From: Flavobacteriales bacterium | GTDB taxonomy: Bacteria; Bacteroidota; Bacteroidia; NS11-12g; UBA9320 | Assembly (NCBI GenBank): GCA_020635395.1 | Contig: JACJZV010000001.1 | Coordinates: 806,001 to 870,000 of the forward strand | DNA length: 64,000 nucleotides | Direction: 5' to 3' | Shown here: positions 27,987 to 36,555 of the stretch, piece by piece | Layout of the letters: every line of letters begins with the position of its first letter | Numbering within the stretch: position 1 is the first letter of the stretch | Program-made: the position numbers and the translations under genes | The notes under the pieces: generated by a model | Seen by the model: the letters and a program-made list of their open reading frames with translations, nothing else | Database searches by the model: none | What the model was told of the DNA's origin: nothing

Positions 27987-29225
27987 ATGAAAGAATATTT
28001 GTCGTTGTCCGAAGCATCTGAACTTATTGGAAAAAGCAAAGAAACGCTTAGGCGTTGGGATAGGGAAGGCAAGCTGTCTGCTGTCCGCGAGCCAATGAGC
28101 AACTACCGAGTTTATAGGCGAGAACAAGTCGAAACACTTTTTGCTGATTTTTTCAGCCACGAAATCAAAGACACTGTTTCTAATTATATTGAACCGCATA
28201 ATGAATATACTGTTTTAGAATTGTTTGCAGGAGCTGGTGGCTTGGCAGTTGGTTTGGAAAAAGCCGGATTGAAATGTGTCGCATTGAATGAGATTGATAA
28301 GTGGGCTTGTCAAACTTTGCGAAAAAATCGTCCAAACTGGAGAGTTCTGGAGGGCGATATTAAAAACTTTGACTTTACCGAATATCATAATTCGGTTGAT
28401 GTGGTAACTGGTGGTTTTCCTTGTCAGGCGTTCAGTTATGCAGGTAAAAAACTGGGGTTCGCTGATGCAAGAGGAACTTTATTTTATGAGTTTGCAAGAG
28501 TTGTCAAAGAAGTTAACCCGCCCATTTGTATTGGAGAAAATGTTCGCGGTTTACTTAGTCACGATAATGGAAAAACTCTGCAGGGAATGATTTCAATTTT
28601 AGATGAAATTGGATATAATGTTGTTCCTGTCCAAATTTTAAAAGCCATAAACTATAAAGTGCCACAAAAACGCGAGCGTTTAATATTGGTTGGTATCAGA
28701 AAAGACATACAGTTGAAATATGAATATCCGAAACCGCACAATAAAATCTATAATTTAAAAGATGCTTTAAAGAAAGGCGAACTTTACGATACCAATGTTC
28801 CAAAGTCGCCTGGTGCAAAATACCCACAAAGCAAAAAAGCTGTTTTAGATTTAGTTCCGCAAAAAGGATATTGGCGTGATTTACCACTTGATATTCAAAA
28901 AGAGTTTATGGGTGGAAGTTTTCATTTAGGCGGAGGAAAAACTGGAATTGCAAGGCGTATTGGTTGGGATGAGCCTTGTTTAACCTTAACTTGTAGTCCT
29001 GCACAAAAACAAACGGAAAGATGCCACCCTGAGGAAACTCGGCCGTTTACAGTTCGAGAATACGCTCGTATCCAAACTTTTCCCGATGATTGGGCTTTTG
29101 AGGGTTCTATGGCACAACAATATAAACAAATTGGAAATGCTGTTCCTGTTAATCTGGGTACAGAGGTTGGATATTCGATTATAAAATTTTTGAATCAGTA
29201 CTACAGCCTGTCAAAACCAGGATAG
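27987..29225 (+). CDS. DNA cytosine-C5 methyltransferase with N-terminal MerR/excisionase-like HTH
   Basis: A 412-residue protein from ATG 27987 (a TTG six bases upstream is also in frame). Residues 1-50 form a helix-turn-helix of the MerR/excisionase type (YLSLSEASELIGKSKETLRRWDREGKL). From about residue 70 all C5-methylase motifs appear in order: I (VLELFAGAGGLAVGLEKAG), IV (GGFPCQAFSYAG, with the catalytic Cys), VI (ENVRGL), VIII (PQKRERLILVG) and X (QIGNAVPVNLG). It protects DNA against the nuclease encoded tail to tail at 29201-29965. The HTH may let the methylase repress its own or the nuclease gene, as shown for some other C5 methylases with N-terminal HTHs. Confidence 0.93.
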   Translation: MKEYLSLSEASELIGKSKETLRRWDREGKLSAVREPMSNYRVYRREQVETLFADFFSHEIKDTVSNYIEPHNEYTVLELFAGAGGLAVGLEKAGLKCVALNEIDKWACQTLRKNRPNWRVLEGDIKNFDFTEYHNSVDVVTGGFPCQAFSYAGKKLGFADARGTLFYEFARVVKEVNPPICIGENVRGLLSHDNGKTLQGMISILDEIGYNVVPVQILKAINYKVPQKRERLILVGIRKDIQLKYEYPKPHNKIYNLKDALKKGELYDTNVPKSPGAKYPQSKKAVLDLVPQKGYWRDLPLDIQKEFMGGSFHLGGGKTGIARRIGWDEPCLTLTCSPAQKQTERCHPEETRPFTVREYARIQTFPDDWAFEGSMAQQYKQIGNAVPVNLGTEVGYSIIKFLNQYYSLSKPG

Positions 29226-29965
29226 TAGCTGTAGTTTTCAAAAGTGATCTGGTCTAAAATTGTTCTTTTGCTGGTTTTAGTTTCTGATTTAATTTCTTCC
29301 AAAGCAGAGTTTTTAACAATTTCTTCGGTTTCTTCAACTGATTTCAGATAGTCTTCGATTGCACCTGGAAGAACTTTGTATAATTGAAACATTGCATCTT
29401 GTTGCCCTGATAGCAAAGCATAAAATTGGTCACCCGAAATTTTATAGACTCTGCTATGGCTGTATTCTTTGCCATTTATGTCTCCGCTCCACAATTCACA
29501 AAAACTGCCTTTAGCAAGAATTTGCACCCAATAACATTTTGCTTGTTTGTAATCGTCTGCATATCGTTTTAACTTTTGAAAGAGTGCTTCGGATGCACTA
29601 CTGTTCATAGTATTATGTTTGTTTTTTATGTCAGCAAACAAAGTGTTGTCAGTTGCTTTGACGTCATAACCGCTCAAATTGCCCGCTTCATAGCCTTTTA
29701 TGCCGCCCAAAATTTGTTCGTGAAAAGTTCCGATTGAGTTATTGATTGATTTGTCAATTTGTCTTAGAATCTCTGATTGAATTAACTTTTCTTCTTCAAT
29801 GTCATTGAATTTTGAGTCGAAGGTCAATTTGATTGTGTCAACCTTGTTTGAGTAAAAATTCTTCTTTGTGATGTTGTTTTTCGCCTTCAAGTATGCTTTG
29901 TGAAGATTCCCTATACAGGCCAACAAATGTTGGTCGGATATGAAGTTTACATATTTGTTTTTCAT
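29201..29965 (-). CDS. Type II restriction endonuclease, Eco47II/Sau96I-like
   Basis: A 254-residue protein. The N-terminal part (YVNFISDQHLLACIGNLHKAY) and middle (FHEQILGGIKGYEAGN, VKATDNTLFADIKNKHNTMN, KCYWVQILAKG, YKISGDQFYALLSGQQDAMFQLYKVL) match what is remembered of the Eco47II family, which cuts GGWCC or GGNCC. A PD-(D/E)xK-like core can be drawn from the Asp in DVKATDN to DIKNK. It is convergent with the methylase, sharing 25 bp at the 3' ends, so the two genes use separate promoters. The exact recognition sequence is inferred, not proven. Confidence 0.85.
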   Translation of the reverse strand: MKNKYVNFISDQHLLACIGNLHKAYLKAKNNITKKNFYSNKVDTIKLTFDSKFNDIEEEKLIQSEILRQIDKSINNSIGTFHEQILGGIKGYEAGNLSGYDVKATDNTLFADIKNKHNTMNSSASEALFQKLKRYADDYKQAKCYWVQILAKGSFCELWSGDINGKEYSHSRVYKISGDQFYALLSGQQDAMFQLYKVLPGAIEDYLKSVEETEEIVKNSALEEIKSETKTSKRTILDQITFENYSYYPGFDRL

Positions 29966-30087
29966 TCAATCATCCTAATTTTATGTATCAAATTTAAGGC
30001 GAAATCTCATCTATTTCTAATTGTGACTGACAAATACATTCCGTTGATACGTCTTTAATCTCTCTAAAATCATTCAATTAACTCAAC

Positions 30088-30402
30088 TTACTTCTTATCA
30101 AAAACATGATTATATGCTATTTCTAAGGCATGAAGCAACAAATCATGGGGTAAGTTGTCAATTTCAAAACATGTCCAACCTTGCAACCCCCATTTGTTGT
30201 TTACGGGATAAATAGCATCACCAAAATTGCTAAAAACAGATTGCTCGGCCAACGGAAGCTTGAGGTTTGCTGTTTTAGTGGGACTGTGCAGGGTGGCAAA
30301 AATGCGTTTACCAATCACTTTAAATGCCGTTCTGTCGAAATGCGGTTTCTCTTCCGTTTTTTCAAAACTAAGAACGGTATTAGTGAATTCAATTTCTGTC
30401 AT
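30088..30402 (-). CDS. MmcQ/YjbR family protein
   Basis: A 104-residue protein of the YjbR (MmcQ) family: start TEIEFTNTVLSFEKTEEKPHFDR, middle KRIFATLHSP, and WGLQGWTCFEIDNLPHDLLLHALEIAY at the end. The fold (CyaY-like) is sometimes called DNA-binding, but the role is not known. Length is normal. It overlaps the 3' end of the esterase gene by 14 bp on the same strand, so it is co-transcribed with it. Confidence 0.88.
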   Translation of the reverse strand: MTEIEFTNTVLSFEKTEEKPHFDRTAFKVIGKRIFATLHSPTKTANLKLPLAEQSVFSNFGDAIYPVNNKWGLQGWTCFEIDNLPHDLLLHALEIAYNHVFDKK

Positions 30403-31831
30403 CCGATTTCAATATAGGTTTTGACACGAAATATTCATTATTCAATTCGAACTTAAAAAAATAAAATCCATCCGAAAATGCCGATAAATCAACGTCCGTT
30501 TGTTTTAAATTTCTAAAATCCATTTCTTTAATTTTCAAACCATGTACATCAAAAATAGAAATTTTGGCCGATGCAATTTCTTCTGAAAAAATGACTGAAA
30601 CTACGGCATTGGTTGGGTTTGGTTGTATATGAATAGCATTTGTTAGGGGCATTTTTGCAATACCCGAAATGTTACAAGAATCTATCCGTTGGGCAAAAAA
30701 TTTAGCCATATTTTCTGTTCTAAGCGAGAAGTTGTCGATGGCGTGACAGGCAGTGTTGGTTTGTTGCAAACAGTTATAATTATTGGTGGTTTTGTCAAAA
30801 AAATAGTTGCATGTTGGTTTTGACTGTTTTTTGAGAGTATCGATAAGTGCCGTAAATCCGGCACTTCCATACGCCCACGGTCTGTTAATTATATTTCCGC
30901 AATTTGCCGGAAAACCTTGCATGCACGATACATATCCGGCCAAAAGTCGTTGATGGTTGTATGGCACAATCAAATCGCAGGGTTGGTGGTAGGTGTATAA
31001 ATCCGGCGATTTTGAACCGTGCGATTCAAAGATATTGTTGAAAACACCTCCGTAAAAATTACCGACCGCTTTGATGGTGAAAGGTGTTGTTGAGTAGTTG
31101 AGCGTACCTTTTAAATCACCCAAGTTGGGTCGAGAAAGCACCATCGAATCAACAGAAACAGCGAGGCCAACGGTTTTTAGGCAGGGAGATTCATACAACT
31201 TATTGGGCTTTGGGGCATTGCCCAAATTTGCAATAAGGCTGGTCAAAATTTCGGTAGAGTCATCGATAAATCCAACGCCCATTGCCACAAAACCTCCGGC
31301 ACTTTCGCCTACTAAAAATACCTGATTGGCATCTATTTGATATTTTTTTGCATTTTGCACCAAATACCGAATGGCACCATACACATCTTGGATGCCTCGG
31401 TAGTTTGCCCGATACCACTCGCTGGAGTCGGTAGTATTAAAACAGTTCCAATTCGGGATATTGCAGTTTACCAATTTTTCGGTATGAAATAACCCCAATC
31501 TATAGTCAACAGATGCAGTGGTGTAGCCGCGTTTGGCAAAATGTTCACGCATTGTAGGTGGGTAGCCTTCTGCTTTGTGTCCGGCCATCCAGGCCCCGCC
31601 ATGCACAATAACCATAAGCGGTCGTCCACAAATCGGGGCGGTATCATTTGTTGGGTATGAAATATCTAATTTCAGCGAACGTTCAGTGCCCGCAAAATCG
31701 ACCATTTTGCCATATTCAATGTCAGTTTCAGTTTTTATTGAATAGATTGTATCAATGTAATTTTGAGCAGAGGCCAGTACGTTTATAAAAACTACAACAA
31801 ATGCTGATACAAAAATTTTCTTTGAATTCAT
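30389..31831 (-). CDS. Secreted alpha/beta-hydrolase (esterase) with T9SS type A sorting tail
   Basis: A 480-residue exported protein. Signal peptide about 1-22. The catalytic domain has VIVHGGAWMAGHKAEG (HGG oxyanion motif), YTTASVDYRLG and the nucleophile elbow GESAGG (about residue 170), which places it with hormone-sensitive-lipase/carboxylesterase-like hydrolases. The last 75 residues (IQPNPTNAVVSVIF, then SAKISIFDVHGLKIKE and LSAFSDGFYFFKF) are a type A sorting domain for type IX secretion. It probably splits an ester or lipid outside the cell. The substrate is unknown. Confidence 0.9.
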   Translation of the reverse strand: MNSKKIFVSAFVVVFINVLASAQNYIDTIYSIKTETDIEYGKMVDFAGTERSLKLDISYPTNDTAPICGRPLMVIVHGGAWMAGHKAEGYPPTMREHFAKRGYTTASVDYRLGLFHTEKLVNCNIPNWNCFNTTDSSEWYRANYRGIQDVYGAIRYLVQNAKKYQIDANQVFLVGESAGGFVAMGVGFIDDSTEILTSLIANLGNAPKPNKLYESPCLKTVGLAVSVDSMVLSRPNLGDLKGTLNYSTTPFTIKAVGNFYGGVFNNIFESHGSKSPDLYTYHQPCDLIVPYNHQRLLAGYVSCMQGFPANCGNIINRPWAYGSAGFTALIDTLKKQSKPTCNYFFDKTTNNYNCLQQTNTACHAIDNFSLRTENMAKFFAQRIDSCNISGIAKMPLTNAIHIQPNPTNAVVSVIFSEEIASAKISIFDVHGLKIKEMDFRNLKQTDVDLSAFSDGFYFFKFELNNEYFVSKPILKSDDRN

Positions 31832-31944
31832 AGTATCAAAGTTACCACTTTGTTTAAACGAAAAGCAATATGTTTTTGTAAGGGAATGGATTTTTGAGAA
31901 TATGCGGTGTCGTTTGAATCGAGGACAGAAATGTGTGGCTCGAG

Positions 31945-32586
31945 CTATAGAACATTTTTAATGATTTTTTCCTTCAAGTTACCGGATATATCATACACAA
32001 AAAGTGCATAATAAAACGTAAGACCCTCGGAGTTTTCGGTTGCCAACAAAAAGTTGCCAGATTCTGTACGATAAACATTCATGTATTCTAGGTTTGGTGA
32101 GTATAAATTTGAAATGAAATGAGTTTTGGTGGTCAACTTTTCACCATCAATTTGTATGGTAATGCTCGAAAATTGGTGAGTGGGTGGATGTAAAATAGAC
32201 TCATCTACGCCCAAACACTGATTTAAGTAGGCAGAATCAGAAAAGTATTTTTCCATAAACCGAGCGGAGTCAACGCTTTTGGTACGGATGGTTATTAGCA
32301 CAGAATCGCTCCTGAACATGAGCGTGGTATCATTGATTAGTCTTTGATTGAAAGGTTTATAATTAAATCGAACAAAATATTCAAAATTTGGAACTCCTTC
32401 GAACCTGTCACAATCTTGAGTCAGATAGCTAAGGGGTATTGATGTGTCGTATTCAACCAAGGTGTCATCATAACCCCGATGCATTATAACATCATATTTT
32501 TCGGGCAATTGTCCGTACAATTCCAAATTAGATTGAAATAGTAAAAAGGAAAGTATAGATAGCCAAAAGAATCTCTTCAAAATCAA
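31945..32586 (-). CDS. Exported protein of unknown function
   Basis: A 213-residue protein with a signal peptide (KRFFWLSILSFLLFQSNLELYGQ). The mature part has no recognised motif. It contains CDRFEGVPNFEYFVRFNYKPFN and a beta-rich C-terminus ending in NLKEKIIKNVL. It stands alone between the esterase gene and the groESL block and is separated from groEL by a terminator. Confidence 0.65.
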   Translation of the reverse strand: MILKRFFWLSILSFLLFQSNLELYGQLPEKYDVIMHRGYDDTLVEYDTSIPLSYLTQDCDRFEGVPNFEYFVRFNYKPFNQRLINDTTLMFRSDSVLITIRTKSVDSARFMEKYFSDSAYLNQCLGVDESILHPPTHQFSSITIQIDGEKLTTKTHFISNLYSPNLEYMNVYRTESGNFLLATENSEGLTFYYALFVYDISGNLKEKIIKNVL

Positions 32587-32605
32587 TCTCTTTTAGCGAA
32601 AGTAC

Positions 32606-32640
32606 AAAAAAAAATCCCCGACCAACAGTCGGGGATTTTT
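32606..32640 (-). terminator. Terminator of the groESL transcript
   Basis: Perfect stem ATCCCCGAC / GTCGGGGAT with flanking A and T runs extending it to about 12 bp (32611-32622 with 32628-32639), loop CAACA. It lies 26 bp beyond the groEL stop on the minus strand, and the T/A symmetry could also stop transcription from the other side. Confidence 0.85.
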
Positions 32641-32665
32641 TTAAATGTATTTCCGAAAAGGCAGA

Positions 32666-34306
32666 TTACATCATGCCGCCCATTCCACCCATGCCGCCCA
32701 TGTCTGGCATTCCATGAGGTTTTTCGTCTTCCGGTTCGTCAGCAATAATGCAATCGGTGGTCAACAACATACTGGCCACTGAAGCTGCATTTTCTAATGC
32801 CACACGGCTCACTTTTGTTGGGTCAATTACGCCTGCACCAATCAAGTTTTCGTATTGCTCGGTGCGGGCATTGTATCCAAAGTCGCCTTTACCTTCTTTT
32901 ACTTTTTGTATAACTACCGAACCTTCGCCACCCGCATTGTGTACAATTTGACGCAATGGCTCTTCTACAGCTCTTCTAATAATTTGAATACCTGTACTTT
33001 GGTCGTCGTTTTCTCCTTTCAAATCAGCCAAAGCCTCGATTGCACGAACATAGGCTACACCGCCACCGGCAACAATGCCTTCTTCTACGGCCGCTCTTGT
33101 GGCGTGCAAGGCATCGTCAACACGGTCTTTTTTCTCTTTCATTTCCACCTCAGAGGCAGCACCAATGTATAGAACGGCAACACCGCCGCTCAATTTGGCC
33201 AAACGTTCTTGAAGTTTTTCTTTGTCGTAATCGCTGGTAGAGATTTCAATTTCAGCTTTGATTTGACCAATTCTACCATTGATGTCGGCTTTTTGTCCGG
33301 CACCATTTACAATGGTGGTGTTTTCTTTGTCAATAACCACTTTTTCGCAAGTTCCGAGGTGGTGCAAAGTAGCATCTTCCAACTTTTGACCTTGTTCTTC
33401 CGAAATAACTGTACCACCTGTTAATACGGCAATATCTTGCAACATGGCTTTTCTTCGGTCGCCAAAGCCTGGAGCTTTAACAGCTGCAACTTTGAGCGAG
33501 CCTCTTATTTTGTTTACAACCAATGTAGCAAGAGCTTCACTTTCTACATCTTCTGCAATAATCAACAATGGCTTTCCTGTTTGAGCAGTTTGCTCAAGCA
33601 CTGGAAGCATTTCTTTCATTGTACTTACTTTTTTGTCGTAAATCAAAATGAATGGATTGTCCAACTCGGCTTCCATTTTTTCAGCATTGGTTACAAAGTA
33701 TGGACTTAGATAGCCTCTGTCAAATTGCATACCTTCCACTGTTTTTACCTCAGTTTCTGTACCTTTTGCCTCTTCAACAGTTATTACCCCGTCTTTACCT
33801 ACTTTTTGCATAGCATTGGCAATCAAGGCACCAATTACTTCGTCGTTGTTAGCAGAAATTGAAGCAACTTGTTCAATTTTCTTAAAATCATCTCCAACGG
33901 TTTGCGATTGAGATTTCAAATTGGCAATAACAGCGGTAACCGCTTTGTCAATTCCTCGTTTCAAATCCATGGGGTTGGCTCCGGCGGCCACATTTTTTAA
34001 TCCTGCACTTACAATGGCTTGAGCCAAAACGGTGGCAGTAGTTGTTCCGTCTCCGGCAATATCAGCCGTTTTGCTGGCAACTTCTTTTACCATTTGTGCA
34101 CCCATATTTTCAATGGGGTTTTTAAGGTCTATTTCTTTGGCAACACTCACACCGTCTTTCGTAACGGTGGGTGAACCGAATTTTTTGTCTATAACAACGT
34201 TTCTTCCTTTTGGACCCAACGTTACTTTTACCGCATTGGCCAAGGCATCAACACCTCTTCTTAAACCATCGCGAGCATCTACATTAAAATGAATTTGTTT
34301 TGCCAT
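32666..34306 (-). CDS. groL: Chaperonin GroEL
   Basis: A 546-residue 60-kDa chaperonin subunit of normal length. Hallmarks: KQIHFNVDARDGLRRGVDALANAVKVTLGPKGRNV at the N-terminus (positions 3-37, with the nucleotide-site TLGPKGRNV), DGTTTATVLAQAI, GGVAVLYIGAASEVEMKEKKDRVDDAL (from about residue 410) and the Gly-Met tail MGGMGGMGGMM. It forms the double-ring folding chamber with GroES, encoded 29 bp upstream. A terminator follows. Confidence 0.98.
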   Translation of the reverse strand: MAKQIHFNVDARDGLRRGVDALANAVKVTLGPKGRNVVIDKKFGSPTVTKDGVSVAKEIDLKNPIENMGAQMVKEVASKTADIAGDGTTTATVLAQAIVSAGLKNVAAGANPMDLKRGIDKAVTAVIANLKSQSQTVGDDFKKIEQVASISANNDEVIGALIANAMQKVGKDGVITVEEAKGTETEVKTVEGMQFDRGYLSPYFVTNAEKMEAELDNPFILIYDKKVSTMKEMLPVLEQTAQTGKPLLIIAEDVESEALATLVVNKIRGSLKVAAVKAPGFGDRRKAMLQDIAVLTGGTVISEEQGQKLEDATLHHLGTCEKVVIDKENTTIVNGAGQKADINGRIGQIKAEIEISTSDYDKEKLQERLAKLSGGVAVLYIGAASEVEMKEKKDRVDDALHATRAAVEEGIVAGGGVAYVRAIEALADLKGENDDQSTGIQIIRRAVEEPLRQIVHNAGGEGSVVIQKVKEGKGDFGYNARTEQYENLIGAGVIDPTKVSRVALENAASVASMLLTTDCIIADEPEDEKPHGMPDMGGMGGMGGMM

Positions 34307-34335
34307 TTTTTGTTCTTTTTTCGTTGAAATTTAGA

Positions 34336-34605
34336 TTAAACAATTGCAAGGATGTCTGATTCCCGCATCATCAAATAGTCTTTTCCTTCTACCTGAAGTT
34401 CTGTGCCTGAATATTTTCCATAAAGCACCAAATCACCAACCTTTACAGTCGTTGGTTCATCTTTTTTTCCGGGGCCAACGGCCACAACCGTGCCTTTTTG
34501 AGGCTTCTCCTTTGCGGTGTCAGGAATATAAATTCCGCCCGCTGTTTTTTCTTCTGCCGCCGCAGGTTCTACCAAAACTCTGTCTGCTAATGGTTGAATT
34601 TTCAT
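34336..34605 (-). CDS. groS: Co-chaperonin GroES
   Basis: An 89-residue protein of the GroES family. Visible: IQPLADRVLVEPAAAEEKTAGGIYIPDTAKEKP (residues 3-35, the mobile loop being EEKTAGGIYIPD), GTVVAVGPGK, VGDLVLYGKYSGTELQVEGKDYLMMRESDILAI. It caps the GroEL ring. It lies 137 bp downstream of secG, and the gap holds a dyad motif at 34698-34710 that is shared with the miaB upstream region. This suggests its own stress-type promoter. Confidence 0.97.
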   Translation of the reverse strand: MKIQPLADRVLVEPAAAEEKTAGGIYIPDTAKEKPQKGTVVAVGPGKKDEPTTVKVGDLVLYGKYSGTELQVEGKDYLMMRESDILAIV

Positions 34606-34697
34606 ATCTACAATTATTTAAACGTGTATTTTTTTATTGGCCAAATCTCATTTTTTGTGCCAAAACAAATTCTGCTGACGATACGTCAAAAAGGTGG

Positions 34698-34710
34698 GTC
34701 AGAATGGCAG
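34698..34710 (-). promoter_or_regulatory. Candidate regulatory dyad upstream of groES
   Basis: On the minus strand this reads CTGCCATTCTGAC. It matches the pattern CTGCCANNNTGNC, also found upstream of miaB (39261-39273, CTGCCAAAATGTC). It lies about 93 bp before the groES ATG. No CIRCE element is present. Function is inferred only from the shared pattern. Confidence 0.35.
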
Positions 34711-34741
34711 TTTAAGAAAATTTGTGTCAGTAAATTTTGAA

Positions 34742-35098
34742 TTATGGGGTTCCAACAGGTACATCACCGTTGTTACCATTTTGGGCATTGTTTGGTTCAG
34801 GTGCCGTATTAGGAATGTTAGGAATATCCAAGTTTACATCCTCAACACCCGATTTTTCAACATCGCTTGATTTGGTTCCGGGAACAACCAAGTTGCTTAC
34901 CAAAGTCAAAAACAAAAGAGCAATGGCTAAACCCCAAGTAGCTTTTTCAACAAAATCGTTGGTTTTTTTAACTCCCATAATTTGGTTGGCAGCCGAAAAG
35001 TTAGAAGAAATACCGCCACCTTTTGGTTTTTGAATTAAAACAATAAAAATAAGTGCGATACTTACAATGATGGCCAATATTACGATGAGATTATACAT
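34742..35098 (-). CDS. secG: Preprotein translocase subunit SecG
   Basis: A 118-residue small membrane protein with two helices (YNLIVILAIIVSIALIFIVLIQ and ATWGLAIALLFLTLVSNLVV) joined by the conserved cytosolic loop IQKPKGGGISSNFSAANQIMG. SecG aids SecYEG-dependent export. The C-terminal tail after residue 75 is acidic, Asn/Pro-rich and low-complexity, which is common in Bacteroidota SecG. It is the last gene of the miaB operon, 7 bp after 35106-36044. Confidence 0.93.
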   Translation of the reverse strand: MYNLIVILAIIVSIALIFIVLIQKPKGGGISSNFSAANQIMGVKKTNDFVEKATWGLAIALLFLTLVSNLVVPGTKSSDVEKSGVEDVNLDIPNIPNTAPEPNNAQNGNNGDVPVGTP

Positions 35099-35105
35099 TG
35101 TTCTT

Positions 35106-36044
35106 TTATTCTAAATTATGTTCTTTTCTTATTTTTTCGATAAGGGCTGCAAAATAAGCCATCTTTTCGGGAATTTGCAACCTCAATTTTTCATAAATAT
35201 CTAATGCCAAGTCGGGTCTCTTTTGTTTTAGGTGCAAATCGGCTAAAGATTCGGTAACAATTTGATTTTCATAGCTTTTGGCAATTTCTGTTTTGTCTAA
35301 ATTTATCCGAATTTTCGCTTTTTGAGGTCGGTTTTTGATGAAATTTTCTAAAAGCTCTTTTGCTTCATCACTAATTATGAGGGGTCGAGGTTTGGGTTTT
35401 TTGGTTTCTTCAGGGGCATCCAATTCACTCAACCAATCCAAAAATCCATGTTTTTCGTTTGTCGGTTTGGGTTTTGGGGTTGGGGTTTCATCCAGCGGAA
35501 TGTTCTTTACAACTTTAGACTCATTTGTATCTCCTTTGACAAATTTTTGTAATTCAATTAATGGGTCATAAACCGGTGTAACCACGGGTTTTTTCGGATT
35601 TTCCTTTTCAATAGATTCGGGTGTATCCACTTTTGGGACTGCAATTTCCACAACCGATTCCTCAATAGGTGTAATAATTTCTTCCATGGGTATTTCTGGT
35701 AGAATTTCCTCGACAGTTTCTACCAAAACGTCTGCTGCGTCAACCGTTTTTGGTTCGGAAATGGCTGAAACAGTTTCTTTTTCTGTGGTTACCGATTGAA
35801 GTGATTTTTGCTTTTCATCGTGCAAAAAGGCGTACAAAACTTCTCTATTTCCGGCAAAAAGTGATGCTTTTTTTAACGCTTTTTTTAGGGTAAATTTCTT
35901 TTCATTTTTAAGACAACGTGCCTCTAAGGTATGCAGGGTTGAAAACCAGGGATATTTTTTTTGAAATTCAACAATCGACAAAAACTGTTCATGCCCCAAT
36001 TTTTCAGGACTTTCAACAAAAGATATGATGTCGGTAGCTGTCAA
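35106..36044 (-). CDS. Conserved Bacteroidota protein with a TPR-like C-terminus
   Basis: A 312-residue soluble protein without signal peptide. The N-terminal 90 residues are helical (EKLGHEQFLSIVEFQKKYPWF). A long acidic, proline-rich middle (about 100-230) is low-complexity. The C-terminus has a TPR-like helical pair (LADLHLKQKRPDLALDIYEKLRLQIPEKMAYFAALIEKI, about residues 267-306). It lies between lptE-like and secG genes in a gene order often kept in Bacteroidota, which hints at a link to envelope protein transport. Its function is not known. Confidence 0.8.
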   Translation of the reverse strand: MTATDIISFVESPEKLGHEQFLSIVEFQKKYPWFSTLHTLEARCLKNEKKFTLKKALKKASLFAGNREVLYAFLHDEKQKSLQSVTTEKETVSAISEPKTVDAADVLVETVEEILPEIPMEEIITPIEESVVEIAVPKVDTPESIEKENPKKPVVTPVYDPLIELQKFVKGDTNESKVVKNIPLDETPTPKPKPTNEKHGFLDWLSELDAPEETKKPKPRPLIISDEAKELLENFIKNRPQKAKIRINLDKTEIAKSYENQIVTESLADLHLKQKRPDLALDIYEKLRLQIPEKMAYFAALIEKIRKEHNLE

Positions 36045-36051
36045 AAAAAAG

Positions 36052-36555
36052 TTACCAATTGTTTGCAGATTTATTAAATATTTCCTGAACTAAATTGTCA
36101 GATATCGTCTCGATAAGTTCTGATTCAACATCCGATAGGTTTTTGCTGGCATCAAAACTTTCAGTTTTCGTAAAATTGGTTTCAAAAGCATTGCTCGGGG
36201 CTTTTTCGCTCACCAGTTTTATGTGAACCGTAATGCTCAGTTGGTTCTGGGTTGCACCTGTGGTGGTGCTCGACCCCATGGCTTTTACCTGATAGTCGCT
36301 GATGTATCCGCTAAAAGCATAGTCGCCGTTTTCTCCAACCATTTTCAATTTTGTCTGCCTCAAAAATTGGTCCCGAAGTTTGTTAGTAATCATGGGGCTC
36401 AAGGCAGGGTTAACAATTGAGGCATTATTTTCAATAAAATCAACACTAAAAGATTCTATCTCTGCCGGTATAGAAACGCCTTTAAAGCTGTAGAAACACG
36501 ACCACAAGCTTGCCGAAATAAGAAACAAAAATATGCTCGTTTTATTCCAGTTCAT
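36052..36555 (-). CDS. LptE-like LPS-assembly lipoprotein
   Basis: A 167-residue lipoprotein (lipobox SLWSC, about Cys20). The mature part reads YSFKGVSIPAEIESFSVDFIENNAS, then ALSPMITNKLRDQFLRQTKLKMV and GDYAFSGYISDYQVKAM, the pattern of LptE, the outer-membrane lipoprotein that partners LptD in lipopolysaccharide insertion. Length is normal. It overlaps the sigma-54 activator gene by 14 bp and sits 7 bp before the next gene. Confidence 0.85.
   Translation of the reverse strand: MNWNKTSIFLFLISASLWSCFYSFKGVSIPAEIESFSVDFIENNASIVNPALSPMITNKLRDQFLRQTKLKMVGENGDYAFSGYISDYQVKAMGSSTTTGATQNQLSITVHIKLVSEKAPSNAFETNFTKTESFDASKNLSDVESELIETISDNLVQEIFNKSANNW

Noticed and set aside
34605..34742. CIRCE/HrcA operator before groES
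   Set aside because: No TTAGCACTC-N9-GAGTGCTAA or near match was found; only the CTGCCANNNTGNC dyad is present.
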